Source of the DNA: CAVVKW01 sp963749035
Lineage (GTDB): Bacteria > Verrucomicrobiota > Verrucomicrobiia > Chthoniobacterales > JAATET01
Reading direction: 5' to 3'
Length of the DNA stretch: 64,000 nt
Assembly: GCA_963749035.1 (NCBI GenBank)
Contig: CAVVKW010000004.1
Coordinates: 620,001 to 684,000, forward strand
This document shows, piece by piece, positions 49,905-59,117 of the stretch. Numbering within the stretch: position 1 is the stretch's first letter; each line of letters starts with the position of its first letter. The notes beneath the pieces were generated by a model. The model worked only from the letters and a program-made list of their open reading frames with translations, ran no database searches and was not told the DNA's origin. The position numbers and the translations under genes are program-made.

Positions 49905-50398
49905 TTGATTGGTTTTTTGAGAATCAACGTCGCCGCGAAAATCGACAAGCACAAGCCGATTAGAGCTGAGATTGAGCCGGTTGGATAATTTTGCACGGCA
50001 AACGTAGAGCCGGCGATGCCAAATGCGATATTGCCTAGAGCAAATATAGCAGTGCTGAATATCGAGTTCTGACCGATCGTTTTGTAAAAATTATTCTCGC
50101 TTGCATATGTCGCGTTAGACTCGCGCAGCTGGGCCAATACTTCCTCTCCGCGTTTTCTTGCTGAAGTTTCTTTTTCTAAAGTGGACTGTAGTCTCTCAAT
50201 CTCACTCTTTAGATGAGAGTTATCGAAGTAAATCTGACCAACTTTCGCGAATGTTACTATCGACTGGGCGCCCGGACGAATGACGTCTTCAAATTGCGCA
50301 TGCGGTATTGTTGATGGGTCAAATCCAAGATCCCGCATCATCAGGTCGACCGGAGATTGCTTTTGATTTGGCTGTTTTAATTCGGGTTCATTTTCCAT
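49901..50398 (-). CDS. Coiled-coil membrane protein, first gene of a pair
   Basis: 165 residues from MENEPELKQPNQKQSPVDLM. A charged helix with heptad pattern (LKSEIERLQSTLEKETSARK, RGEEVLAQLRESN) precedes two hydrophobic segments, about 110-132 and 142-160 (ISALIGLCLSIFAATLIL), and the end is basic. This coiled-coil-then-anchor order with a downstream multi-helix partner recalls phage-defence or sensor pairs, but there is no catalytic motif. No family recognised. Confidence 0.65.
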   Translation of the reverse strand: MENEPELKQPNQKQSPVDLMMRDLGFDPSTIPHAQFEDVIRPGAQSIVTFAKVGQIYFDNSHLKSEIERLQSTLEKETSARKRGEEVLAQLRESNATYASENNFYKTIGQNSIFSTAIFALGNIAFGIAGSTFAVQNYPTGSISALIGLCLSIFAATLILKKPIK

Positions 50399-50416
50399 GG
50401 TAATTTTTCTATTGGG

Positions 50417-50541
50417 GCTAACGTCAAGCTCAGCCACCCCGAACGAGTGTCCGAACTACTGGTTGTAATCCGCTGGAGGTGACGCTTTCGAACATCTGAA
50501 ACAGAAAGCGGCTAGGGGTTGGCTGCAGCGCCTTGTTCGGT
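50417..50541 (-). other. attC site 80
   Basis: Cores GGCTAAC / GTTCGGT. Nearly the same as site 33. Confidence 0.95.
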
Positions 50542-50778
50542 CTGCATCTGCTTTTTCGCAAGATATAGTCGCTCTGCAATCCAAACCTTGATTAATGATT
50601 GGCGAGGAACACCAATACGATTGGCCTCAAAATCAAGTTTGTTGATCATCCATGCGGGAAAATCGACATTGACCCGCTTGCCTTCGTGACCAGGACGGAC
50701 AGCTTTCGACAAATCCAAGTATGGAAGGATGTCTTCGTCGCCGTCGTCAAAAATTTTATCTAATTCTTCCGCTGTCAT
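50512..50778 (-). CDS. brnA: BrnA antitoxin (copy 2)
   Basis: 88 residues, same protein as copy 1 at 18434 by eye; at nucleotide level one silent difference is visible (ACCCGC for ACTCGC). Confidence 0.9.
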   Translation of the reverse strand: MTAEELDKIFDDGDEDILPYLDLSKAVRPGHEGKRVNVDFPAWMINKLDFEANRIGVPRQSLIKVWIAERLYLAKKQMQTEQGAAANP

Positions 50779-51028
50779 ATGCTTGTTCTTCTTTAGGTCT
50801 TGCTCTTCTGACTGAAATCAATCGGGTTGCCTGTTGGCGCATTGTGAAGAATGCGATCCAGATCTTGTTCTCATGGCGGGCCAATAATCCGAATCGTGGT
50901 TCTGTGTCACTCGTTGCAGGAATCTGAACACGATTTTCATCGTTCCAGAGCAGCTGTGCCTGCTCAAAGTCGATCCCATGCTTCTGGTGATTCGAGATAC
51001 TTTTTGCTGGATCATACTCAAATTCCAT
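50756..51028 (-). CDS. brnT: BrnT toxin (copy 2)
   Basis: 90 residues; ISNHQKHGID where copy 1 has ILNHQKHGID. Two nearly identical TA modules will share antitoxin, so each could protect against loss of the other. Confidence 0.9.
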   Translation of the reverse strand: MEFEYDPAKSISNHQKHGIDFEQAQLLWNDENRVQIPATSDTEPRFGLLARHENKIWIAFFTMRQQATRLISVRRARPKEEQAYDSGRIR

Positions 51029-51050
51029 CCGGTATGAAAAATATACCGGA
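51028..51050 (-). promoter_or_regulatory. Perfect inverted repeat, probable BrnA operator
   Basis: TCCGGTAT / ATACCGGA around a 7-bp AT spacer, directly before brnT. The spacer with its flank (TATATTTTTC) may contain the -10 region. Confidence 0.55.
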
Positions 51051-51082
51051 AAGCTTGTTGATCAAGAGTATTTTTTCACGAG

Positions 51083-51208
51083 GCCGAACGTCAAGCTCAG
51101 CCACCCCGAACGGGCTTGCGAGCTACGGGTTGTGAACTGCTGGAAGAAACGCATTCGAGCATCTGAGACGGAACGCGGCTAGGGGTTGGCTGCAGCGCCT
51201 TGTTCGAC
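51083..51208 (-). other. attC site 81
   Basis: Cores GCCGAAC / GTTCGAC. Confidence 0.95.
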
Positions 51209-51579
51209 TGGATTGGGTTGTCGTCCGGGAAAGTCATCGAGCTACTGGGGGCGTCGTATACTTTGGTTCAAATCGCGAAGCCACTTCAATGAATGGACGA
51301 ATCCAGAGAGAAGGGTTCGACTCGGAAGGCATATATTTCACGAGCGTGGAAGGGATGAGGGCTGGATGTGGCCGGAACGAGTAGGGATCAAGTTACGAAT
51401 TTTTTCATCCGCCGGAGGCTGCTCACGGACATCGGTCGAAATCCGGCGGAGCCGATCTTGTCTTCGGCGCGGCCTCTCAAGTCGTCGCAGTCTGAACCAA
51501 TGGTAGTTTGCCGGGTTTGCCGTCAGCTACAGAATACAGAATTTACTCATCCGCCGGAGGCTGCATCATGAAGTCGAAC
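51202..51579 (-). repeat. Family B gene-free cassette, copy 13
   Basis: GGATTGGGTTGTCGTCCGGG subtype, as copies 1 and 16. Confidence 0.85.
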
Positions 51580-51698
51580 GTCAAGCTCAGCCACCCCGAA
51601 CGAGCTTCCGAGGTATCGATTGATGTATGTTGGAGGAAGAGCTTTCGAACGTCGAAAACGGAGCGCGGCTAGGAGTTGGCTGCAGCGCCTTGTTCGAC
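51573..51698 (-). other. attC site 82
   Basis: Cores GTCGAAC / GTTCGAC. Right arm CTAGGAGTTGG. Confidence 0.94.
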
Positions 51699-52069
51699 TG
51701 TATGGGATGGTGGTCCGGGAAAGTCATCGAACTATTTGGGGCGTCATCTACTTTGGTTCAAATCGCGAAGCCACTTTAATGATTGGGCGAATTCAAAGAG
51801 AAGGGTTCGACTTGGCAGGCATATATTTACGACCGCGGAAGTGATGAAGGCTGCATGTGGCCGGAACGAGCGGGGATCAAGCTACGAATTTTTTTCATCC
51901 GCCGGAGGCTGCTGACGGACATCGGTCGAAATCCGGTGGAGCCGATCTTGTCTTCGGCGCGGCCTCTCAAGTCGTCGCAGTCTGAACCAATGGTGGTTTG
52001 CCGGGTTTGCCGTCAGCTACAGAGTACCGAATTCACTCATCCGCCGGAGGCTGCATCATGAAGTCGAAC
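51692..52069 (-). repeat. Family B gene-free cassette, copy 14
   Basis: GTATGGGATGGTGGTCCGGG variant of the copy 5 subtype; in tandem with copy 13. Confidence 0.85.
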
Positions 52070-52188
52070 GTCAAGCTCAGCCACCCCGATCGGGCTTCCG
52101 AGCTATGGATTGATGTTTGTTGGAGGAAGAGCTTTCGAACGTCGGAAACGGAGGGCGGCTAGGGGTTGGCTGCAGCGCCTTGTTAGAC
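52063..52188 (-). other. attC site 83
   Basis: Cores GTCGAAC / GTTAGAC. Confidence 0.95.
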
Positions 52189-52514
52189 TGGCCAGGATAA
52201 AATGGTGAGCTGCGGAGAAGATGATCGAAAAACTGCGGACTAGCTCGTCGTGTGCCACAACAATGGACGCAGTCGAGAAACTGATGTCTTTCAGGATATC
52301 CCGGTCGTATACAAGTGACAGTTGTGGCACTCGATGAGCCTCCCACAGCAGGGGGAACGTTGAATGCGTGATAGGCTCCCGTGCTGAAGGCTTCCACGGA
52401 TGCTACGATCTGGACAATTATTCTCTATGATCGTTCTTTGATAGCCCGATCAATTCTTCGCGATCAAATGCTTATTTGAAACGGAAGTTGCAATGCAGTA
52501 TCAGGAAGTCTAAC
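52182..52514 (-). repeat. Family C gene-free cassette, copy 5
   Basis: Matching ends. A few extra changes (GATGTCTTTCAGG, TCGCGATCAAATGC). Confidence 0.8.
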
Positions 52515-52633
52515 GTCAAGCTCAGCCACCCCGAACGGGCGTGCGAGTTATGGGCTGTGATCTACTGTAGGGAATCCGTGGATGAAAGTTGGTAGTGTCG
52601 CGGCTAGGGGTTTGCTGCAGCGCCTTGTTCGCT
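52508..52633 (-). other. attC site 84
   Basis: Cores GTCTAAC / GTTCGCT. Right arm GGGGTTTGCTGC, one change that makes the tail of the 52604 gene start later in frame unchanged. Confidence 0.94.
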
Positions 52634-53191
52634 GTCACTTTCGTCCGGGTGTTGCTTCGAAACTTTCTCCTCGTAAACATCTGAAGCGGATCGTGAAGTG
52701 ACTTCAATGTTGCTTAGGCGAATAACCCAGACGGAGTTGGGCCAGCTATCGAAAGACGAAAGTCCCTTTTCGGTTGGTTGTAAAACTGTGGGAAAGAATT
52801 CATCACTTCCTAGTCCGCGATGGGCGCAATCCACGGCGATAGTCTTTTGAATCTCAGTCGTCCTCGAGAGCATGGTCATAGATTCATCTTGTGTCATGTT
52901 GAATGTAATCGTTCTCTTCGGATCTGTTACTTGAGCGACGACTTTCGGTTGGACAAGCTCTCCATCGACATCTTGAAACTCTAAGTGAATGGTATCGCCT
53001 GGGAATATCTCTAAGATTCCGGCATCATTCAGTCGTTCGATCTCTGGAATCTCGATCGTCCGTTGAAATTTGAGAGTAATCTCACCTGAAGGGCGAATAT
53101 TCGAATTGGTCGTTGATGCATTCTGCTTTCCCTGAGCAAAGATTTGCGGAGCCAGAAGTCCAATAAGGACGAGCGATGTGTGTATCTTCAT
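52604..53191 (-). CDS. Secreted hypothetical protein (copy 2 of 2)
   Basis: 195 residues, nearly the same as the 14226 protein (changes such as TNSNIRPSGE for TNANIRPSGE, EITLKFQ for ETTLKFQ, VVAQVTD for VVAKVTD). The cassette including its attC type was duplicated about 38 kb away. Confidence 0.72.
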   Translation of the reverse strand: MKIHTSLVLIGLLAPQIFAQGKQNASTTNSNIRPSGEITLKFQRTIEIPEIERLNDAGILEIFPGDTIHLEFQDVDGELVQPKVVAQVTDPKRTITFNMTQDESMTMLSRTTEIQKTIAVDCAHRGLGSDEFFPTVLQPTEKGLSSFDSWPNSVWVIRLSNIEVTSRSASDVYEEKVSKQHPDESDSEQGAAANP

Positions 53192-53201
53192 GAGTGAAGT
53201 C

Positions 53202-53327
53202 AGCGAACGTCAAGCTCAGCCACCCCGAACGGGCGTTCGAGCAACGGGTTGTGATCTACTGGAGGAGAACCGTGGAAGAAATCTGGCAGTGGAGCGGCTA
53301 GGGGTTGGCTGCAGCGCCTTGTTAGCC
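53202..53327 (-). other. attC site 85
   Basis: Cores AGCGAAC / GTTAGCC. Confidence 0.95.
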
Positions 53328-53330
53328 GAA

Positions 53331-53732
53331 TCATTTGTATTCATCGGCGCCAGCAAGTATCGCACTGACCTTATTAGGAAAGTCGCGGTCTTGAGAGCTC
53401 GTCTGAGTGCTTAAATAATCAGTCCAATCAGGATGGAGCTTTCTGAACTCCAAAATCGCCGCATATGTTTCTTCGATTTGATTTCGCTTTCTTGGGTCCA
53501 AGGTGAACGGATACACTGCGTTCATCGCCAACACAGATGCATCGATCTGGAGAAACAGCTGATTGAGGGTTTCAGGATCTTTTCTATCTAGTCTCTCAGC
53601 TAAAAGGATAGCCAACCTCGCACGCATAGAATTTGATGCCGCTGCATGATCTGCTCTTCCTAGGAACCAGCCTCCCATGAAAATCATGATTAAGACGGCA
53701 ATTGATAACGTAGTGATTACGGTTCGATTCAT
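53331..53732 (-). CDS. Membrane-anchored hypothetical protein
   Basis: 133 residues. MNRTVITTLSIAVLIMIFMG, GWFLGRADHAAAS is a single anchor, then a helical domain (RARLAILLAERLDRKDPETL, NQLFLQIDASVLAMNAVYPF, QIEETYAAILEFRKLHPDWT). Same architecture as the proteins at 30148 and 43102 with low identity; possibly one family. Own stop. Confidence 0.68.
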   Translation of the reverse strand: MNRTVITTLSIAVLIMIFMGGWFLGRADHAAASNSMRARLAILLAERLDRKDPETLNQLFLQIDASVLAMNAVYPFTLDPRKRNQIEETYAAILEFRKLHPDWTDYLSTQTSSQDRDFPNKVSAILAGADEYK

Positions 53733-53742
53733 GGAATTAATA

Positions 53743-53868
53743 GGCTAACGTCAAGCTCAGCCACCCCGAACGGGCGTTCGAGCTACGGGTCGTGAACTGC
53801 AAAAGGTGACGCTTCCGAGCTTCTGATACAGAACGCGGCTAGGGGTTGGCTGCAGCGCCTTGTTCGGC
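53743..53868 (-). other. attC site 86
   Basis: Cores GGCTAAC / GTTCGGC. Confidence 0.95.
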
Positions 53869-54327
53869 CGTATTGTATTGTAGAGACATCTGCTTTAGAT
53901 CAGTCTTGAATATAATCGATCCAAACCGAGTTCTGGTTTTCCTACGGATCGAGATATCTCGCATCCGCTCCTGGAACGTTTTTACTTCGGATGATCGTAT
54001 CCGGACACTGTAAGTGAATACAGCTTTTCTGAAACGGTATAGTTTACGATACACTCCAGGATTCCCTGTAAAGTCTACGCTACTGCGAGCACCTCGTTGG
54101 ATCTTCCCGTTCAGGTTTCCAATCGATCTCTCCCAAACTCTCTGAAGCCTCCTCTTTGCTGAAGCTGCAGTAACACTGGAATCCCGCGTTCTAACGAACG
54201 TTCGTGAGGTCACAACAAATTCTCCTGTGGCCGCCGTAAGTGGAGGCAACGAGCCGCCATAGGAAAAAGCCTCAGATAAGTTGGTCCTGAACAACAAAAT
54301 GGCTAGAATGCTAATGCTTGTTTTCAT
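53839..54327 (-). CDS. Secreted basic hypothetical protein
   Basis: 162 residues. Signal peptide MKTSISILAILLFRTNLSEA, then FSYGGSLPPLTAATGEFVVT and a very basic body: SAKRRLQRVWERSIGNLNGK, VYRKLYRFRKAVFTYSVRIR, RMRDISIRRKTRTRFGSIIF. High Arg/Lys suggests binding to a polyanion or membrane surface. Ends in AEQGAAANP from the attC. Confidence 0.65.
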   Translation of the reverse strand: MKTSISILAILLFRTNLSEAFSYGGSLPPLTAATGEFVVTSRTFVRTRDSSVTAASAKRRLQRVWERSIGNLNGKIQRGARSSVDFTGNPGVYRKLYRFRKAVFTYSVRIRSSEVKTFQERMRDISIRRKTRTRFGSIIFKTDLKQMSLQYNTAEQGAAANP

Positions 54328-54336
54328 AATAGTTAA

Positions 54337-54463
54337 GCCGAACGTCAAGCTCAGTCACCCCGAACGGGTGCCCGAACTACTTGTTGTGATCAACTGCAAT
54401 CTGGTCGTCCGCCAACCCCTAAGAGCGAAGCGGCTAGGGGTTGACTGCAGCGCCTTGTTAGCT
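54337..54463 (-). other. attC site 87
   Basis: Cores GCCGAAC / GTTAGCT. Confidence 0.95.
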
Positions 54464-54465
54464 CT

Positions 54466-55464
54466 TTACTGAATCGTAAAATACCAAATTAGCCCGCCAG
54501 CGATTAGGTTCCACGCGACCGTAATTGCTCCCTCAACGCAGAACCGAATGAAACTCCTAGAATTTCTGGCGGCGATCTCAAGCTGACGCGTATTGTCTCC
54601 GGCAGTAAGCGAGAAAGGATGAAAACTTCCTATACGGTGAAGTAGGCCTTCGGACCTGCTCGCTAATTTTCGGCCTAAGATCCCGGATATTATTGATAGA
54701 AACCATAGGCAAACTCCAAATGTCATCGTTAGTCGGATGAAGTTGATCGTCGCAGGAGACGTCTGGTCGAGGTCCCCAGTATACATCCAGTAAAAGGCTA
54801 GAAGCGCGAATACTGCTGATGTTGGAATACTTCGGGCAATCAGCTTTGAAATGAATGTCGATCGATCTCGAATCTGTCTTAGATAGGGAACGAGGTAAGC
54901 GGGTGATGGTCGCGATTTAGACCAGTCGTTTACAACTCTGAAGACGTCGGAGGCTAGGGCCTGCGATGAAAATGTAACGTGACACGTGCAACCTCCCGCG
55001 GCAAAATCTAATGTATCAAGCTCATCAAGTTGCTTGGAAAATGCAGCGCGCAGCATGTCTTGAGGTTTAAGACCGCAAGCGACTCGGATAAGAATGTAGT
55101 GTTCAGACGGCTTTGAATTGGTTGGGATGTCTAGCAGCAAATTCCAGCGCAGCGTCAGGACAGACGTAGTTTCAGGCCGCTCCCAGTCGAAGGTTTCCAA
55201 TCCACTTATTTCCGAAAACTCGCGGGATCGATTGTTCGAAAAATCCACCTTGGCGCTATCCACGTATGAAATGTCCCGGTAGTTTTCCAACTGTGAACTG
55301 ATCGATCCGGCAAGTGAGGCAACGTCCTTAACGCCGATTATAATCGGGCGGTTAAAGATTTGGGTGTCTGTGTCCTGCTTGGCTGTGAGAACGCGAAATA
55401 CGGCGCCCATTTGGGAGTGATCTAACTTAGGAACTAGTGACTGCTCTGGTGGTTGTTCTTTCAT
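54466..55464 (-). CDS. Large membrane protein with soluble N-terminal domain
   Basis: 332 residues, the longest native cassette protein here. A soluble N-terminal part of about 215 residues: QMGAVFRVLTAKQDTDTQIF, IIIGVKDVASLAGSISSQLE, TTSVLTLRWNLLLDIPTNSK, HYILIRVACGLKPQDMLRAA. Then three hydrophobic segments near 222-240, 250-275 (FIRLTMTFGVCLWFLSIISG) and 312-330 (AITVAWNLIAGGLIWYFTIQ). Stop just before the attC. No family recognised; two-part architecture as in sensor or effector proteins. Confidence 0.68.
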   Translation of the reverse strand: MKEQPPEQSLVPKLDHSQMGAVFRVLTAKQDTDTQIFNRPIIIGVKDVASLAGSISSQLENYRDISYVDSAKVDFSNNRSREFSEISGLETFDWERPETTSVLTLRWNLLLDIPTNSKPSEHYILIRVACGLKPQDMLRAAFSKQLDELDTLDFAAGGCTCHVTFSSQALASDVFRVVNDWSKSRPSPAYLVPYLRQIRDRSTFISKLIARSIPTSAVFALLAFYWMYTGDLDQTSPATINFIRLTMTFGVCLWFLSIISGILGRKLASRSEGLLHRIGSFHPFSLTAGDNTRQLEIAARNSRSFIRFCVEGAITVAWNLIAGGLIWYFTIQ

Positions 55465-55469
55465 AAAAT

Positions 55470-55596
55470 AGCTAACGTCAAGCTCAGCCACCCCGAACGG
55501 GTGAACTGGGGCTACTGGTGATCAACTGCCGGTAAAAGGTTCGCCCAACCTCTAGGAGCGCAGCGGATAGGGGTTGGCTGCAGCGCCTTGTTCGGC
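55470..55596 (-). other. attC site 88
   Basis: Cores AGCTAAC / GTTCGGC. Middle like site 71. Confidence 0.95.
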
Positions 55597-55661
55597 TGTA
55601 TTGAGTCTCCCGATCATCCACGAATCTACGGGAATAGCTTCGGGATGAATATCATGATAAG

Positions 55662-56060
55662 TTAAACAAATAGAAAGCTGGAACCAAATAAGAAAAAGGT
55701 AAGTTGGAGATAAAGTAGTTTCCAAGTCCACTTACCCCAGTATTTTGCGTCATTTCTCAATGAAGCAACATATCCAGAAGCAATAGACTTTTCGTTTTCA
55801 CGAACGACGTTCGCTGTCAAACGGGCATCTTGAACGCGTGTAAATGTAACTGCAATGCTCGCTAGTATGGCTAGAGTGAAAAAGATGATCGAGATAAGAA
55901 AGAACGCTGACTTGCAACCGCCGAAACTGATCGACTCTTGAGTCAAAAGTGAAGCGCAGAACGCGAGCGCAGCTGATGATAAGGCAAGGATCGTTGCAAT
56001 CGCGCTTCCCAGGTATTCGCGTCGGCGGTCTTCCCACTCTGTTAATTTAATGTCGTTCAT
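55662..56060 (-). CDS. Membrane protein, unknown
   Basis: 132 residues from MNDIKLTEWEDRRREYLGSA. Helices at about 20-42 (IATILALSSAALAFCASLL), 52-75 (SAFFLISIIFFTLAILASIA) and 115-132 (LLYLQLTFFLFGSSFLFV), with a conserved-looking VQDARLTANVVRENEKS loop. Own stop, 66 nt before the attC. Confidence 0.68.
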   Translation of the reverse strand: MNDIKLTEWEDRRREYLGSAIATILALSSAALAFCASLLTQESISFGGCKSAFFLISIIFFTLAILASIAVTFTRVQDARLTANVVRENEKSIASGYVASLRNDAKYWGKWTWKLLYLQLTFFLFGSSFLFV

Positions 56061-56086
56061 ATGTGTTTATTGAATGGATTCATTGA

Positions 56087-56213
56087 GCCGAACGTCAAGC
56101 TCAGCCACCCCGAACGGGCGAGAGCAGTAGGTGAAATAGTCCGCAGCAGGAAAGGGTAACGACAACCCCTGGCTGCGCAGCGGCTAGGGGTTGGCTGCAG
56201 CGCCTTGTTCGGC
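56087..56213 (-). other. attC site 89
   Basis: Cores GCCGAAC / GTTCGGC. Confidence 0.95.
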
Positions 56214-56585
56214 TGCATTATGGTCGAAGAAGCTCTTTGCGCTCCTTGTGCTGAGTGATCCCGATATATACGTCAGCAATCCAGCGACTGCGAGGGATGA
56301 AAATATTGAGGTCATCTTTTCGATTGCAGAAGCTGATGAAGGTAAAACGGAAACCAATTGAATGGTGCAGAATACATATCCCACGAGTACTGCCGGGAAA
56401 AGTATGCTTCGGGCGAGGGGCTGAGCCGAGAGAAGCCCTATTCCTATAAGAATGATTCCAATTGAGACGGCTGCACTATATCTGAATTCAACTATGGAAA
56501 GGAGATATAGAGTCAATACAGTGAACCCCGAAACCAAAACGAGAACTGCCGGGACGAGGACGGATTTTGGAATTGAAGATTTCAT
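56184..56585 (-). CDS. Multi-pass membrane protein
   Basis: 133 residues from MKSSIPKSVLVPAVLVLVSG. Four hydrophobic segments (9-28, 36-55, 61-85, 97-112) with very short loops. The last residues AEQGAAANP are from the attC. Start 9 nt from the cassette end. Unknown role. Confidence 0.68.
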   Translation of the reverse strand: MKSSIPKSVLVPAVLVLVSGFTVLTLYLLSIVEFRYSAAVSIGIILIGIGLLSAQPLARSILFPAVLVGYVFCTIQLVSVLPSSASAIEKMTSIFSSLAVAGLLTYISGSLSTRSAKSFFDHNAAEQGAAANP

Positions 56586-56594
56586 AGATTCATA

Positions 56595-56720
56595 GCCGAA
56601 CGTCAAGCTCAGCCACCCCGAACGGGCGTGCGAGCTACTGGTTGTGAACTGCTGGAAGAATCGCTTTCGAGCATCTGAGACGGAACGCGGCTAGGGGTTG
56701 GCTGCAGCGTCTTGATGGAC
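56595..56720 (-). other. attC site 90
   Basis: Cores GCCGAAC / GATGGAC. Confidence 0.95.
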
Positions 56721-57038
56721 AGAATTTGATTGAACCGCCGCCTGGCAATCGAGCTATCAAACCTTCGAAGGATGCGCTCATCGAGTGACACGACAACACA
56801 CGCGAACGGATTGATGGTCCTTTGCAGGTTTGCCCGTGGCATACAGGTTGCCGTCGTGGCGGTCGATGAGCTCTCCAGCAACGGAAGTGTGAATGTCTCG
56901 GTGAAGGTAAAGGTGAGGGGAAGCTGATCCAAAGGAGGTGAATATCAATATGACTGCTGAACGCCTTGCAGACGAATACGCACCCATTTTGCTTTCTGGC
57001 GTTTGCATACGAAGACTCCGCACTTCATTCTGTCCATC
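56714..57038 (-). repeat. Family A gene-free cassette, copy 15
   Basis: GGTGAAGGTAAAGGTGAGG tract; strong ribosome-binding-site element. Confidence 0.85.
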
Positions 57039-57157
57039 GTCAAGCTCAGCCACCCCGAACGGGTGAGTGAAGAGCGGAACGTAGTTCCGCCAAGTAGCGA
57101 TTTCGAGTTAGATGTGTCAGCACGCGGCTAGGGGTTGGCTGCAGCGCCTTGTTCGGC
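57032..57157 (-). other. attC site 91
   Basis: Cores GTCCATC / GTTCGGC. Confidence 0.95.
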
Positions 57158-57604
57158 TTCACTCGGAATTAGGAGTGCTGATCTCATTCGTCTTGTCGCT
57201 ATAGGTAAATCTTCGTCTCCAGATTCGCCTGTCGACCAGATCATCAATCCATCAATGGAATCGGAAAATTGAAGTGTTCTGCCCCAACCGTCGATAAGCT
57301 CACCATTGTTGTTGAGATCTCCCGGTAACGTCCAAAATATCCATTCAGTCCTCGAAGGCCTTGGATCCCAGAATTCGATTTTCTTCCAATTGTGGCCTTC
57401 GATCGGAGTACCCTGAAGGACATCGAGAGTCTGCGCCACAGGTAGATCAGGATAGTATTCATACTCTTCTTGAAACCAGTGATACGCTTGCTGTAGGCGA
57501 TAAATTGTATCTCGAGTGATTGCTGACTCACGAGATTCGAGTGTTGTGGCCTGCAATTGAACAACGGTGAGCAAATAAATCAGAAGATGCGGCGCGGTTT
57601 TCAT
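57128..57604 (-). CDS. Secreted pseudopilin-like protein
   Basis: 158 residues. Signal peptide MKTAPHLLIYLLTVVQLQAT, then RDTIYRLQQAYHWFQEEYEY, YPDLPVAQTLDVLQG, and the C-terminal GELIDGWGRTLQFSDSIDGL, MIWSTGESGDED. The helix followed by a YYP turn and D-x-WG-x-x-(L)-x-F, then (M)IWS-G, is the type II secretion pseudopilin (GspG/GspH-like) core, as in the 8065 protein, but with an ordinary signal peptide instead of a prepilin one. Tail AEQGAAANP from the attC. Confidence 0.6.
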   Translation of the reverse strand: MKTAPHLLIYLLTVVQLQATTLESRESAITRDTIYRLQQAYHWFQEEYEYYPDLPVAQTLDVLQGTPIEGHNWKKIEFWDPRPSRTEWIFWTLPGDLNNNGELIDGWGRTLQFSDSIDGLMIWSTGESGDEDLPIATRRMRSALLIPSEAEQGAAANP

Positions 57605-57610
57605 TTTATA

Positions 57611-57736
57611 GCCGAACGTCAAGCTCAGCCACCCCGATCGGGCTTCCGAGGTATGGATTGATGTTTGTTGGAGGAAGAGCTTTCGAACGTCGAAAACGGA
57701 GGGCGGCTAGGGGTTGGCTGCAGCGCCTTGTTAGAC
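57611..57736 (-). other. attC site 92
   Basis: Cores GCCGAAC / GTTAGAC. Confidence 0.95.
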
Positions 57737-58062
57737 TGGTCAGGATAAAATGGTGAGCTGCGGAGAAGATGATCGAAAAACTGCGGACCAGCTCATCGTG
57801 TGCCACAACAATGTACGCAGTCGAGAAACTGATCCTTTTCAGGATCTCATGGTCGTATACAAGTGACAGTTGTGGCACTCGATGAGCCTCCCACAGCAGG
57901 GGTAACGTTGAATGCGTAATAGGTTCCCGCGCCGAAGGCTTCCACGGATGCTACGATCTGGACAATTATTCTTTATGCTCATTCTTCGATCGCCCGATCA
58001 ATTCTTCGCAATCGAATGCCTGTTGGAAACGGAAGTTGCAATGCAGTATCAGGAAGTCTAAC
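57730..58062 (-). repeat. Family C gene-free cassette, copy 6
   Basis: Matching ends; VYDHEILKRISF variant in the minus-strand frame. Confidence 0.8.
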
Positions 58063-58181
58063 GTCAAGCTCAGCCACCCCGAACGAGCTTCCGAGCTATG
58101 GATTGATGTTTGTTGGAGGAAGAGCTTTCGAACGTCGAAAACGGAGGGCGGCTAGGGGTTGGCTGCAGCGCCTTGTTAGAC
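58056..58181 (-). other. attC site 93
   Basis: Cores GTCTAAC / GTTAGAC. Between two family C cassettes. Confidence 0.95.
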
Positions 58182-58507
58182 TGGTCAGGATAAAATGGTG
58201 AGCTGCGGAGAAGATGATCGAATAACTGCGGACTAGCTCATCGTGTGCCACAACAATGTACGCAGTCAAGAAACTGATCTCTTTCAGGATCTCCCGGTCG
58301 TATACAAGTGACAGTTGTGGCACTCGATGAGCCTCCCACAGCAGGGGGAACGTTGAATGCATGATAGGCTCCCGTGCCGAAGGCTTCCACGGATGCTACG
58401 ATCTGAACAATTATTCTTTATGCTCGTTCTTTGATCGCCCGATCGATTCTTCGCAATCGAATGCCTGTTGGAAACGGAAGTTGCAACGCAGTATCAGGAA
58501 GTCTAAC
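58175..58507 (-). repeat. Family C gene-free cassette, copy 7
   Basis: In tandem with copy 6 but closer to copy 4 (33539), including the MHSTFPLLWEAHRVPQLS frame. Confidence 0.8.
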
Positions 58508-58626
58508 GTCAAGCTCAGCCACCTCGAACAGATGGTCGAACTACTGATTGTGATCTGGAGAAGGTGACGCTTCCGAGCGTCTGAAAAGGAGAGCGGCTAG
58601 GGGTTGGCTGCAGCGCCTTGTTCGAC
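58501..58626 (-). other. attC site 94
   Basis: Cores GTCTAAC / GTTCGAC. Confidence 0.95.
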
Positions 58627-58998
58627 TGGATCGGCTGGTGGTCCGGGAAAGGCATCGAGCTACTGGGAGCGTCGTATACTTTGGTTCAAATCGCGAAGCC
58701 ACTTCAATGATTGGACGAATCCAGAGAGAAGGGTTCGACTTGGCAGGGATATATTTACGACCGCGGAAGTGATGAGGGCTGGATGTGGCTGGAATGAACA
58801 GGGACCAAGCTACGAATTTGTTTTCATCCGCCGGAGGCTGCTGACAGACATCGGTCGAAATCCGGTTGAGCCGATCTTGTCTTCGGGGTGGCCTCTCAAG
58901 TCGTCGCAGTCTGAACCAATGGTAGTTTGCCGGGTTTGTCGTCAGCTTCAGAATACCGAATTTACTCATCCGCCGGAGGCTGCATCATGAAGTCGAAC
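58620..58998 (-). repeat. Family B gene-free cassette, copy 15
   Basis: Mosaic of the TCGGCTGGTGGTCCGGG subtype and the ATATTTACGACCGCGG subtype. Confidence 0.85.
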
Positions 58999-59117
58999 GT
59001 CAAGCTCAGCCACCCCGAACGGATGTGCGAAGAGCGGAAGGCAGTTCCTCCAAGTAGCGAATACGAGTGGGATGTGTCAGCACGCGGCTAGGGGTTGGCT
59101 GCAGCGCCTTGTTAGAC
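58992..59117 (-). other. attC site 95
   Basis: Cores GTCGAAC / GTTAGAC. Confidence 0.95.
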
